Program-made: the position numbers and the translations under genes
Notes under the pieces: model-generated
The model's database searches: none
What the model saw: the letters and a program-made list of their open reading frames with translations, nothing else
Told to the model about the DNA's origin: nothing
Origin: Exophiala sp. HKRS030
Taxonomy: Eukaryota; Ascomycota; Eurotiomycetes; Chaetothyriales; Herpotrichiellaceae
DNA: 64,000 bases
NCBI GenBank assembly: GCA_023897205.1
Contig: JAHWDD010000004.1
Coordinates: 3,472,001 to 3,536,000 of the forward strand
Reading direction: 5' to 3'
Shown: positions 45,265-58,712 of the stretch, piece after piece
Numbering within the stretch: position 1 is the first letter of the stretch
Layout: every line of letters starts with the position of its first letter

Positions 45265-46398
45265 ATGGAGCAAAACGAGGGCACTCCCGCACGGAACGGT
45301 GACACGGGCAGCCCACGTGCTGCGAGGTCTTCAATGACTTCGTCTGGATTCCTTGCGGTGAATCCAAGAAGAAGAGACTCCGATCAGGAGATCTCTTCTG
45401 AGAGTACCGGGGGACAGTCGCAATTAAAGACGTCCCCTTCTTTGCCCGGGAGTACCAGACCCTTCCCAAATACAACATCTCCTCTGAAAGCATCGGCTTT
45501 GCAGGCTCGGTTTGGCCGAATAGAGACGAGAGAAGCTGAACTCGAGCAGAATCTGGAAGAGGCATTGCGGGAAAGAAGGAATCGGGAGGCAGGGATCCTA
45601 AGACTTCAGGAAGACCGAAGTGCTGGAATGGGAATTCGCGACCAGCGGCACAGCGATGTCGAAGCTGCTCGCAAGGCTTTCGAGGAAGCTGCCGCATACC
45701 TTCAAACGCGAGAGGACCTCCTCGCGGATGCCGAAAACGATGTTGACCGCTCGGACTGTCAGCTGCAGCAAGCTTTGACGCAGCTGGAAAACGTGAAAAT
45801 GGGTATAGCAGAGATTGAGCAGGAACGAAGAGAGCTGCAACGGGCCAAGGAGCATGTCAGCCGCCAGGCAAACAGATTGAAACTGGTGCGGGAGGACATT
45901 GATGCTATTGTAAATCAAGCACAATCTAGCCGACCTTTTCTCGCCAATCTATTCAGTGTCGTCGATGGTACGTCGACGGAGGAAGCGATGAAGGACGTAA
46001 AGGCCAAGCTGTTCGATGCGTTCATGGGCGTCGACGAGCATGAGGTCAAGAGGCTGGCGGAGACCATCTTGCTGGAAGGGCAGGAGGATGACGTTGCGGG
46101 ACCCAGCAGCAGGGAAGTTGAAGAAGCTCCCGAGGAGGAGAACACCGTCCGTGCCGACCAGCATGCTGCAATTGGGCAGCCTCCGTCCTCACGCGATACC
46201 ACGAGCGCAGAAGGTGATGTTTCTGCCGACCAGAGCAGGATCATTACTTTCAATTACAACCCTGATGACAGAGCCGAACACCGACGGCGCCGCGGGAGTC
46301 CTCTCGCCGGCCATCGAGACAGAAGACCTCGTCTCGACGATACCATGCCGCGTGAATCGTCTCGAGCAAGTTCCCGGCAGAGGCGACAGAGGTCGTGA
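45265..46398 (+). CDS. Coiled-coil protein of unknown function
   Basis: An intronless 377-residue protein from ATG 45265 (MEQNEGTPARNGDTG), the first ATG in a good context; a frame open from 45211 would add 18 residues. Residues 1-85 are polar and Ser/Pro/Gly-rich. Residues ~88-215 form a long coiled coil with heptads (RFGRIETREAELEQNLEEALRERRNREAGILRLQ..., then YLQTREDLLADAENDVDRSDCQLQQALTQLENVKMGIAEIEQERRELQRAKEHVSRQANRLKLVREDI, each longer block seen in sequence). A short conserved-looking segment SSRPFLANLFSVVDGTSTEEAMKDVKAKLFDAFMGVDEHEVKRLAETILLEGQ follows, and the tail is acidic then Arg-rich. I do not recognise a family. A structural or scaffold role is all the pattern allows. Confidence 0.7.
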   Translation: MEQNEGTPARNGDTGSPRAARSSMTSSGFLAVNPRRRDSDQEISSESTGGQSQLKTSPSLPGSTRPFPNTTSPLKASALQARFGRIETREAELEQNLEEALRERRNREAGILRLQEDRSAGMGIRDQRHSDVEAARKAFEEAAAYLQTREDLLADAENDVDRSDCQLQQALTQLENVKMGIAEIEQERRELQRAKEHVSRQANRLKLVREDIDAIVNQAQSSRPFLANLFSVVDGTSTEEAMKDVKAKLFDAFMGVDEHEVKRLAETILLEGQEDDVAGPSSREVEEAPEEENTVRADQHAAIGQPPSSRDTTSAEGDVSADQSRIITFNYNPDDRAEHRRRRGSPLAGHRDRRPRLDDTMPRESSRASSRQRRQRS

Positions 46399-46859
46399 CC
46401 AGGTTATGAAAATGTGCAGTCATGTTGTGTTTCAAAATTCCCCCCCTCTTTTTTTTCATTTTTTTTCATTTTTCTTCTTTTTTCTTCCTTTTTCTTCTTT
46501 TTCTCCTCAACACGAGGAATCAATTCCGAGGAATAGCAGGGAGCAGGACATGGGAAACTCAGAGCACGGCGCAACGTCAATTTCTTTTAGGATACAACAT
46601 AATTTGAACGCGCAGCTTCCTTGATAGCCTGCCCAGCTGTCGAGATATGTCTCGACATTTGAGACATTTGAGACACTTGAGTAGTGAATGAATTCAAACG
46701 ACTCGATCAGACTTTCTTTCGTTCAGTCTAACTGACCATGCTTGCCTCTGTTATGTGTCTCATTCTGTGTCTATCCATTCTCATCCTCATTCCATCTCGG
46801 AATCAAGTCGAATCCCATCAATGAGCTAGTATCAGTGATCAAATATCAACGATCAACGA
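46399..46859. other. Intergenic between convergent coiled-coil gene and hda1
   Basis: 460 bases between two 3' ends. A long T-rich, C-containing pyrimidine tract spans about 46439-46509. No gene. Confidence 0.55.
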
Positions 46860-49800
46860 TCAACGCTCAGTCCCCATGTAATAATCCCCAGTTGCCGTAC
46901 TGAATCCTTGACCGTATGTCGTGACGCCTTGACTCGAACCACCCGACGCAAGACCACCGGCACCGGCACCGGCACCGGCACCATCGACAAACGAAGGCGT
47001 GACACCCCCGGCTGCCGCTGTTGCCGCCGCTGCGGTCGCCGCATCCAACGCACCAGGCGCACCAGGCGCACCCGGATCATCGATTGTATCGCCAGATTCG
47101 CTTTCGGTCACGATGCTCTCCTCGTCCGAGTCCGCGGCGGCACGAACCTTCTCCTTAATCCACTCGGTCACGTCGTCCTCGTGCATCTTCATCATGACGT
47201 TGAGGACCGAAGCGTCGCTGCGGACCAGCCTGCCGTACTTGCGCGAGGGCGGCTTGTCCTTTTTCCACAGGCTGTGGACCTGCGAGACATAGACAAGACT
47301 GTTGTCGCGGTACCAATGGCTCACCCAGTGCGAGGACGGGTTGGCGATGGGTCGGATCGGGTTCGTGGAGATGAAGCCCACGATGCCCAAAAGGGACGGG
47401 TAGACGTTTTCTACGAATAAATCAGTTGGCTTGTCCACACAAGATGCGGCCCCTCCCCCTTTTCGAAACGCCGGGGGATGAGGAAGAACCGGAGAGATTC
47501 GGGTAAACGTACCATTCTCACTGACAAGCTTGGCCAAAGCGTGGAACGCCGTACCGGCACCCATGAGCACGATACCGCCCGGGAAGTCCCATGGTTCGAC
47601 ATAATTCTCCCACAAGTACTGCGCGAGTTTCTCGCCTTCCTTGCGAGCGACGTCGGTGGTCATGGACGCATACTCGACGTCTGTGTCGTGGTACTCGGGA
47701 CTGTCTTCGTCGTTGATGGTAATGTGTTGGGATACATTGACGTCTATGACTGCGAAACCGTGATTGACTGCCCACTTGATGTAATGCTGCGCACCATCAA
47801 CCTTTTTTAAAGTCTGTAAGCTTATATTGAGGCACGCAATGAAGGGGGAAGGTAATGTGAGAGACGGGTGGGTTTTGACATTTGATGTACATGGACGTAG
47901 ACGTGGAAATATTCCAAAGCATATCCTTGAGGTAAAGAAGGGATGGAGAAACACAGGAAAAACATACGAGCCACGTATCGTGTAGTTGATGCTGTGTGCT
48001 GAGACCGTTGTTGTAGGCGAGAAGATCTGGTCTGTTTGAACGATCGCAGTTAGTGATCCCCCTATCACCCAAATGGAACGAGCTAGCCAAGGGGGGAAGA
48101 ACCCACGCATCATGGAAGATCATGAGAAGACGTTTCTTGGTCTCGTAATTAGGCCTGCTTAATGGGTCAATATCGCTCTAATAGCGAGGCGTAAGTAGAT
48201 CTCACGTTGCGAGAACCTGTTGATCGAAGGATTTGGAAATGTTGTCACGGAAAATGTGTAGCTGGGTCAACTTGTACTTGTCGTACAGGTGCTGTGCCTG
48301 CCACTGACGAATGATGTCTGTGAAGAGGAAGAGATTTGTTAGCAATCAAACTCGAGAGGCTTGGAAGTGTTGGACATGGATTTACCATGCAATCGTTCGC
48401 CACCAAATATACCCCCGACGGGGTCTGCGCAGTTTTTCGTCAGTTCGACATGTTTCATGTTCCTTCCGAGTTCATGTGTTTTTACCTTTGGGATAGATGC
48501 TTCTCCAGTACTTTGACTGCACGTTTCGAACTTGCGCAATCGTGTCGATCGCATGCTTTGTGGCTCCGGTTGCTTGCAACCTGTCGGGAGGCTCGCCCAT
48601 CAATACACGTGCTACCGCGAGAGCCGATTTCGATATCGCTTGGAAATTGTAGCCACCCTGCGCAACCGATCAGTTTCCGGCTGCTGGAATGTCAAAGCTA
48701 ATATGAGCTCACCTCAAGACAAACGGCTATCTTTCCATTAGCCAAAGACATGAGCATGTGAGTCATATGAGCGTAACAAGGAGGTGTGACATAGCAGCCG
48801 CCCAGCTCGTCACCAGCAGCAGCGTCGAATCCCGATGCAACTAGACGATCGTCAGCGCATCATCAGTAATGCACAATTTTTCCAGACATACCGATCACAA
48901 AATCAGGGTCGAATTCGGTTGCAATGGGCATGACCACGTTCTGAAAGGCGTACATGTAGTCGCCGTCACCCATTCCCTTGGTCGGCCATGGGATGTTGAC
49001 GTTTCTAGAACCCATTAGTCAAGCCTTGAACCTTGCACTCATTGGTGGCGATGCCTTACTTTCCGAGACCAGGACCCTCGCCGCAATGGTGCATATCGCC
49101 TTCATTTCCTGAAGGATAAAATCTGCCGTCCATGTGTACGTGCAGAGAGATGTAGAGGATGTTGGGATCTTGGTAGAACGCCTTCTGGCAACCGTTTCCT
49201 GTATGAGTCAGTAAGATAGACATTTATCAAACGCTGTGGAACTCGGACCATGATGGACATCCCTGTTGGCAAGGTTAACGATGAAGGGTCCCTGATACTG
49301 CTGAACGAAGTAACATACCAATCCACAATCAAAATCTTTCTGCAGTCCTCACCAAAGTCTCCCTGGCAGACTTTCGAAGCAATACAGACGTTATTGAACA
49401 AACAGAAGCCCATTGTCCGATCAACCTCGGCGTGATGACCAGGTGGTCGAATGACAGCAATCGCATTCTTGACTTTTCGCGTCATGACCGCCCTACAAGT
49501 CTCAATCGCGGCGCCAGCAGACAACTTGGACGAGAAATATGATAGAGCATTGAAGTATATCGAATCCATGTTCTGTTCATCCGAGAGGTCAATCAGGGTT
49601 TCGTCAGACATTTCTACCGGAATAATCAGTATCTCGTAAGCGATCCATGGTCGTAAACCTACCAGCAGTACTCTTGACGAAATCGTAATGCTCCTTGGTA
49701 TGTATCAGTTGACACTCTTCGCGCGTAGCTTCTCTCGCATCGATTCTGAGTAAAGGCATGTCAACCAAGGGAGGGTATCTCTTGTCGTCAACGAGACCAG

Positions 49801-50188
49801 CTTCGCACAATTCTTTGTAGATGTAGTAAATGCGCCTAGGATCCTCTGGGTGGACATTTTCGCCGCTTGTTGCCGCTACCTCTGCGTGGTAACGCATGCG
49901 CTCATCGTAACAAAGACCCGTAGGAAGTTGCGAAATCGGGAGGCCGCGCGGGATCTGAGAAGTGTTGTCGTCTTCAGACGAGGTGTCGGATATCATGGAG
50001 TCATCGTCTTCCTCATCTGAAGTCTCTATTTTCAGACGGTGGTTGATATCCCCAGCCATGTCTGGTGTATCTCGCATTGACGTGTCGCCAGAGATTTGAA
50101 TTGGCTCCTCAAGTTTAGGTATCGGGTTGGGGAATCTGGGTTGGTCTGAAGGAAGACCTCCATAACCCGCTGGAGATAGATTTGACAT
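46860..50188 (-). CDS. hda1: Class II histone deacetylase Hda1 with C-terminal Arb2 domain
   Basis: Thirteen exons on the minus strand: 50188-49663, 49613-49319, 49262-49249, 49198-49060, 49004-48892, 48840-48713, 48657-48486, 48424-48386, 48317-48206, 48154-48107, 48031-47968, 47813-47513, 47410-46860. They sum to 2,502 bases, 833 residues, in frame throughout. The N-terminal ~90 residues are acidic and disordered. The deacetylase domain follows (from [11 protein letters not shown]), with IRPPGHHAE (catalytic His235-His236), VDWDVHHGNG (zinc ligands Asp275 and His277), [11 protein letters not shown] (third ligand) and LEGGYNF with the catalytic Tyr. The zinc-ligand block is split over three exons, one only 14 bases. 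The second half (from [14 protein letters not shown]) is the Arb2 fold typical of fungal Hda1/Clr3, ending in a Gly/Ala-rich tail. It removes acetyl groups from histone tails and represses transcription, including secondary-metabolite genes. The intron at 49248-49199 has a weak GTCCGA donor. Confidence 0.93.
49249..49262 (-). other. 14-base microexon of hda1
   Basis: Exon 3 encodes only GDVHHG in part (G|GAT GTC CAT CAT G). It carries two of the residues around the zinc site. It is flanked by introns of 56 and 50 bases. Without it the invariant DWDVHHGNG cannot be formed, so the exon is well supported. Confidence 0.88.
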
Positions 50189-52720
<2,532 letters not shown>

Positions 52721-53756
52721 GGTTTTGGATTGCTTTTCAGAGAAGTTCGAGGAGTGCTGGCGAAAGAAAACAATGTCAGTTGTCGAAGCTCAATGGAGGC
52801 TTCAATGGAGGCTTTTATGGCAGGAAGAGTCGGAAGAGAACCACAAACATGTGAGACTTACATCAGTGAGTAGTCAGGTACAGCTTTGTCCAATCGAAGA
52901 CTTGTGAGGATCTAGGATAGGCAGGATCTGAGGGTAGAATAGTGGTGTGATGAGGTGACGAGGAAAGCTTTTTGCTTTTGTATTTCGTCGAGCAAATGGT
53001 GGGGCGGTGGTGTTGACGTTGAGGGGCAGACGCAGTTCAGCAGTTTGGCAGACTCCGGAGCTTCGGAGAAACGTAGCTGCGGATACTTGGCGCACGCTGT
53101 GATGCTTCAGTTATCGTGGGCGATAATTGTCTCTTCCGACGACGAGAACTGGACGGACAAGTGTAATTGATGCCTCGGATGCGGTCAGATAGTATGGGGT
53201 ATGCTTTGGGACTACCGAGTCCTTAGACAGTATAAAAAACAGAACACAGCCGTTGATCCCAAGGCAGCTCGATATTAATACCTGAGCCTCGTCGGCGGAT
53301 TTCTGGAGGCTTCTCGGATGCCGTGACTCAACATGGGCTCGATTATTACAACTCAGGGCAGCAAGACCCTCGTCCTGACCAATCGCTTTGTTTGCTCTCT
53401 GGGAAGAACGGCAGCTTCTTCGCATTATCTATTGTTCCTGATCCTGCGCCGCTCTTCCGCGCAATTTTTGGCAATACCTATTTCCCTGAACCACACGGGT
53501 TGACTTGGAAATGTGGTAATATGTTGCACCCAGCCAGCGTCAACCTCGATAATACGGTTACGTTGCAGAGCACTCGCAGATCGGGAGATAACCACACCTG
53601 ATGGGCATCAAAAAATCCGCGCATACATTTTTAATCCCAGATAATCACTTAAGGTAGGCTATAGAATACACTTTTGATGCAACGTCTAGGGTCAAGATCG
53701 GTCTATCGCTGGTCACCTGGTGCACACGTTTTTCAATATCTGCAGCTTGCCCGCGT
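52721..53756. other. Upstream region of gpd and downstream region of pho88
   Basis: 1 kb in tandem orientation. The 5' leader of gpd and its promoter occupy the left part. Frames of 70-104 codons are open on both strands but none is recognised. Confidence 0.5.
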
Positions 53757-54443
53757 TTATTCTTCCTTGGCTCCGCCTCGTCCAGATCGTTCAGCAGCCT
53801 CGATGCTAGCTTTGTCGGTCTTCGTCTCGCCCTGGCCCATGCCCATCATGCCACCCGAAGCTTTCCATGGTCGTTTGAGCTCACCAACGGCCGGTTTACC
53901 AAGAATGTAGACCTTGAACAAGTTGCTCTCAAAAGCACTTTTGACGGGGATGATGGACTGGATAAGCAGAGGATTCGTGTACTTGAGGTAGATGTGCATG
54001 AACGCCATCATGGCGACTCCCATCAACTGACCCTTGTAGGCGGCAGACACCTGGCCCTGGTCGTACTCTTGAATGGTCGTGGTGACAAGTTTCGGTTCTT
54101 CACCCGAGCCCATGGGCGCAGGCTCCACGTACTTGAGGGTTGTCAAATCTGCATTACTTTGTAAGCGACACGGGGGCTCTTGGTGCTTGATCCCATATGC
54201 AGCGTACCTCTCTTAGCTTTGATCTTCAGGCTAATATAATAGTAAAGACCAAAGATGATCAGGTTCGAAGCGACGTAGAGAATGCGCACTCCCAGCAGAA
54301 CTTGGGGGTCGTCGAAGGGGACTCTTTTAGAGACTTGCATCATCCCGAGGATGATCACCAAGTTGGTGCTGAGAACAGTCAGTTACGAGAGCGCCACGGT
54401 GGGAAAGAAAAGAACTGTACATTTGGGGGCTGAAGGCGTTCAT
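53757..54443 (-). CDS. pho88: Pho88/Snd3, ER membrane protein-targeting factor
   Basis: Three exons: 54443-54421, 54368-54208, 54148-53757, giving 191 residues. The start MNAFSPQITNLVIILGMMQVSKRVPFDDPQVLLGVR and the block YYYISLKIKAKRDLTTLKYVEP match yeast Pho88 (MNPQVSNIIIML... class). Two membrane segments lie at ~7-22 and ~38-55; the cytosolic part has YDQGQVSAAYKGQLMGVAMMAFMHIYLKYTNPLLIQSIIPVKSAFESNLFKVYILGK. The tail is Gly-, Lys- and Glu-rich. Pho88 was named for phosphate transport but acts, as Snd3, in SRP-independent targeting of proteins to the ER membrane. It shares a 380-base divergent promoter with the regulator gene at 54826. Confidence 0.93.
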
Positions 54444-54825
54444 AGTGGCTACAATAATGGAGAGGGTAGGCTTAAGCAGCAGGCAGGGTGGGATGCGATG
54501 TTCAACGACGCTGGCAGGAACGCGAATGTATACAAAGAAAGAAAAAGGTCCCTCAAGCATATGAGTATTCTTCACTGATGCGAAATGGACAGATCGCAGG
54601 CGCAGAGAATTGTCCCAGGCACCGAGGTGCTGCCAAGTGATCTCCAGTCATGTGACAAGCCGTCTTGGCAACCCGGCTAAAATGACGAGAGAGAATACAG
54701 TTTGTACGTGGCGGGCGGCGTTGATTTCCATCCTCTGTCACTGGTGTACTCCGTACTGTATGTATGAAAGGGACTATGACTTGGCCCTGCCAACTCCACG
54801 GTGTGGAGCATTACTGCAATTCACC
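54444..54825. promoter_or_regulatory. Bidirectional promoter, pho88 / Zn2Cys6 regulator
   Basis: 382 bases serving two divergent genes. One TACTCCGTAC copy lies at 54747-54756, 70 bases upstream of the regulator ATG. The frame of the regulator is open upstream to 54610, but no start there has good context. Confidence 0.55.
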
Positions 54826-56394
54826 ATGAACTACTCCTTCTCAACGTCGTCGCCTGGGTCTGTCCAATCTAATCAAGTTCGGCGGAGGAGAGCGTGTGAT
54901 CGTTGCCACAGTGTCAAAGAAAAGTGCCGGTGGCCCGCAGACGGGACGCAGGTGTGTGACAGATGCTCTCGTTTGCAGTACAAGTGTCGAACAGATCGTC
55001 CGTTGCATCATCCGGGCAGGAAGCCGAGATTGGCGGCTGGAAATCGTCTATCACTAGAACGAACTGAAGATGGACCCTCCCAACCCATTAAGAAAGAACA
55101 TGTGAACGCCTCAGACCCCGGCGAGAAGGGGCCCACGGCTGCAGCTGCCCCAGAATCGACATCCTCACCGGCTAATGTCGTTGCTGTCTCGCGCCAATCC
55201 AATCAACAAGGTTTATATCAGAGTATCAGCCTTTTCCCGGAACTGAACGGCCTAGAACGACGCCTTCTAGAGAGTATGCTGCATAAACAAATTGAAGTGG
55301 ACCGATACGTTCTTGGCCCTAGCTTTCGGGAAAGGCATCAGCAAGCATTCGTTGATCACCTGCAGACTGACATGACCCTTGTCAAGGATGCCTTTATCGC
55401 GTGTACGTCCCTAATGGTCGGAAATTCACAAATCCGACAGCTCGCCCAGGATCAGCATGTCGGTCACAAACGAGCCGCCAATGCGCTGGCCTCTCTTCGC
55501 CGTCTGGAAGTCAGTGGTTCTCACAATTCGTCGACAGTGCTGATGCTAGGCGTGGCGATTGTAACCTTTGCCTCGCATCACTCTGGAGGCGAGTTACCAC
55601 TTTGTCGCCATATTCTTGATCTCATCAAACGCTTCCACGACAATGAGCCAGCTTTTATACAACAACTGGGCTCCGATGGAATATCGGCGCTTAATTGCCT
55701 CATCGCGACCGAGACGTTTATATGCCTGCTTCGAGGCCAGCTGCCTTCGGTCAGAATTCGACAAGGGGACCTTGACGGGCTAGTGGATCGCTTCATTGGA
55801 GTGTCGGCGCCCCTTCTCACCCACTTGTACGATATTTGTGAGTTGACCCAAGTGATGCGCCATTACCGCAGGGGACCAAGCAAAATTCCTCTACGTGCGC
55901 GCCTCCGCAAAAGGATCGAGACTGTCGAACAAAGCCTACAAACCTGGCAACCGACGAGCACCGCGACTCTTCGTGAAGGACACTTTACGCCAACAGAGAG
56001 AACGCTGATGAACACACAAGCGAATACTCTGCGCTTGACGGCTTTGACTGTGCTCCACCGGCTGCAACACGCCTTTGGCACCGATGACGGAAAGGCTATT
56101 GCCATGTCGAGAGAAGTCCTGGGAGAACTTCATACAATGGTCCAGCTCACAGGGCGATCGGCACCATGCGCTGACTTCGCCTATCTGGTTGCATGCTTCG
56201 AGATCGTCAACCCCCTGGAAAGGGGCACGGCGTTGTCTAAATTGCACCTCGTTGCCGATTTCTCGCCCCGGACCGCCGACGAACTAAAGACCTGGCTTCT
56301 CTTATTTTGGACTGCTAGAGACAACAGTGGAGTCGGCCCCATCTACTGGGACGACATGGAGTTTCAGCTTTTCGGGACCGCGAGTCGTACGTGA
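54826..56394 (+). CDS. Zn(II)2Cys6 transcription factor next to MFS and FAD oxidase genes
   Basis: An intronless 522-residue regulator. The ATG at 54826 follows TCACC; a frame open from 54610 would add 72 residues of unlikely sequence. The zinc cluster is at ~23-50: ACDRCHSVKEKCRW, then PADGTQVCDRCSRLQYKCRT, all six Cys present, with basic RRRR before it. After a low-complexity linker (residues ~55-125) comes a helical region (from YQSISLFPELNGLERRLLESML) resembling the divergent middle region of small fungal pathway regulators, without a clear named domain. It ends at DDMEFQLFGTASRT. The next two genes encode an MFS transporter and a FAD-dependent oxidoreductase, so a pathway-specific activator is a fair guess but not shown. 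Confidence 0.85.
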   Translation: MNYSFSTSSPGSVQSNQVRRRRACDRCHSVKEKCRWPADGTQVCDRCSRLQYKCRTDRPLHHPGRKPRLAAGNRLSLERTEDGPSQPIKKEHVNASDPGEKGPTAAAAPESTSSPANVVAVSRQSNQQGLYQSISLFPELNGLERRLLESMLHKQIEVDRYVLGPSFRERHQQAFVDHLQTDMTLVKDAFIACTSLMVGNSQIRQLAQDQHVGHKRAANALASLRRLEVSGSHNSSTVLMLGVAIVTFASHHSGGELPLCRHILDLIKRFHDNEPAFIQQLGSDGISALNCLIATETFICLLRGQLPSVRIRQGDLDGLVDRFIGVSAPLLTHLYDICELTQVMRHYRRGPSKIPLRARLRKRIETVEQSLQTWQPTSTATLREGHFTPTERTLMNTQANTLRLTALTVLHRLQHAFGTDDGKAIAMSREVLGELHTMVQLTGRSAPCADFAYLVACFEIVNPLERGTALSKLHLVADFSPRTADELKTWLLLFWTARDNSGVGPIYWDDMEFQLFGTASRT

Positions 56395-56740
56395 GAAGAC
56401 CCCGGAATGATGACACCACAATTATTATATCGCTGCCCTTACAGGGTCCGGGACCAGGGATATGCTATGAACTATCGTTAACACACACAGCGGCGGAGTT
56501 TTTTTGGTTTGAATTTTTTATGCATGTCGAAATGTGTGACGGCATTTACGCTATGCTAACGACTTGATGCCTTTCTTTTTTTCACTCTCTTTATCAACAT
56601 AATATAGGCAAGGACGTACCATATTTTATATGTATAGTTGTGGCGAGCAGTTGCTTGAGCAGCCTGCATAACGTCGCCTCGATGTATCTAGGAGCCACAA
56701 TACTTTGGCAAGAGCAACTATAGAGCCAACTCTATACCAT
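56395..56740. other. Intergenic between convergent regulator and MFS genes
   Basis: 345 AT-rich bases between two 3' ends with T runs at 56499-56505 and 56514-56519. No gene. Confidence 0.55.
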
Positions 56741-58712
56741 TCACTGGGCTCGATGCGTTGGCTGTCGAGACGCCAATTTCTTATATAACTTCGCGGTGGC
56801 GATTCTAGCTTTCTTACCCCAGACGATCAAAGGTATCGGAAGCAGTAGAATAACAAAGCAGAGGACAGCAACCAAGACATGCATGTTTTGCAGTCCCATG
56901 CCATTAATCCACGGAGTGAGCGTGAAGAGGACGAGGACAGAAAAGGCGTTGCGCGTGAACACAACTCCCACCAGCGCATTTCCAATGATCTGAAGAAGAG
57001 TCAGCCCTCGCCAACACGAAAAAGCAAGATGAGCCAAAGACTTGGTATGAACAAGTGTTTGGAGACACAATCGCTCATTCATCGTGCGCCGTCACAGATC
57101 ACTTACATCTTGATAGCAATCCATAGAATAGGCGAGGGCTATATCGCCGGCTACTACAAAGCCAAAGCCAAAAATACCGTACCCGACGGCAAGCACTGGC
57201 CAGGCAACACCCTGCAACCATGAGGCGTTAGTGGAATTGATTGTGCGCTCCATCAAACTGGCTACAGAAATGACAGAGAGAGGGGGGGATTGAACAAAGT
57301 TCACGCTCCACTTCACGCTCCAGCTGTAGTTCACATACATTATTGAGACCGATGCCGAACATCAACAGACCAGCTGGGGTGATCAATGCCGCAGGCAACG
57401 CAAGCCAGAGACGCATCTCAGGTTCATAGATACCGTAGTTGCGTTTCGACAGCCACATGATGGACTTATCGTTCAACCATCCACCGTAAAGCGTTCCAGG
57501 TATCGTGCCAATAAAGGGGGCCAGATTCATCAGTCCCACTCCAGCGGCGGAAAAGTTGTAAGGTTCATAGAAGAGGTACGTGGCTTGTACCGACGTCATG
57601 ATGGCGAACCAAGCCAAAAGACTGCCGTAAGTAATGGCTGTATATGCAATAGCGGGAAAGCTGAACAGGACCACAATAGGTTGATAGAAGCTTTGGAGAA
57701 GAGAATCATCCGTTTTGGTAATCAGGCTCATCCGTTGGCGGTAAGTCTTCAGGGGGATCGTGGGGTCAATTTCGACATCGGTAGGGGTTCTTTCAACCGC
57801 CGGCAAGGTTTCAGCCTGTTTGGCGTCCTGGTCATCGATTCGTGGTCCATTGCTGTTAAGGGAAAGGCCTCCTTCGTTGGGTTCCATCTCTGCTGGCTCG
57901 CCAGTGCGGGATGTTGCGTGGCCCACGTACATGCTGACGTACTTGGACTCTTCAAAGAAGAAAATGATCAAGATCAGATTGACGGCAAAGAAGATGACAC
58001 ACCACCAGAACATCCATCTCCATCCCTGGCTGTCGACAATGTACCCCGAAGCTACCGGGCCCAGGAAGGCACCGGCGAGTGTGGCAAACCAATACCAAGC
58101 ATTCATGGCAGCATGGTGATGGACGAAGAAGAGGTCTGCAATGGTTATTTGGACAATGGTCTCGCTGATGGCGCCTCCTATTCCAGAGATGACATTGCTC
58201 CCAAACAGGTCGCCAATAGAGTAGGTCTTAGCAAACCAGACGCAAGACGCGAGCTGAAGCGCCGTGCTGAAGATATACAGAGACCGGCGGCCATATTTGT
58301 GGACCAGTGGCACGAGCACGATACACCCCAGGGCCAAGCCGGCGTAGTTGACGGCCGCTGCTCCATTGAGGAGGTCGTAGGTAAAATCCAACTCGGTCAC
58401 GTAAGCGTCCCAGGCTGTGAAACCGATGTCAAGTTGAACAAACGTCATAAAGACGTAGAACAGCACGAGGGCGAAATTCACAGTCTTTCGCCATGACGAC
58501 CAGTTCAGAGGATCATTAGGATCGGAAGTCGGAATGGGATGGAGTATAATTTGCTGACCGGACCGTTGTACTTTATGAGTCCGTCAGAATCAGCACAGCT
58601 CCAAAGAAATCAATCACGGATGGTTCTTACAGTCTTGCAATCTCATGGTACCCGGAGCCCAGAACGAAGGATCTCGTTCGGGCTCGTGAGGTGATGCCTC
58701 CGTCGCACTCAT
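56741..58712 (-). CDS. MFS transporter, DHA1-type, 12 helices
   Basis: Four exons: 58712-58631, 58570-57339, 57211-57107, 56989-56741, giving 555 residues. The start is MSATEASPHEPERDPSFWAPGTMRLQDLQRSG. The block GQQIILHPIPTSDPNDPLNWSSWRKTVNF before helix 1 and the motif LVHKYGRRSLYI after helix 2 place it among fungal DHA1-like permeases with the DPNDPLNW signature. The central cytosolic loop (~225-310) is acidic and Pro-rich and ends TYRQRMSLITKTDDSLLQSFYQPIVVLFSFPAI. Helices continue through GTIPGTLYGGWLND and LIVWGKKARIATAKLYKK at the end. Substrate unknown; relatives carry drugs, polyamines or small amines. It is divergent from the FAD oxidoreductase at 59413, sharing a 700-base promoter, so the two may be co-regulated. 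Confidence 0.9.
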
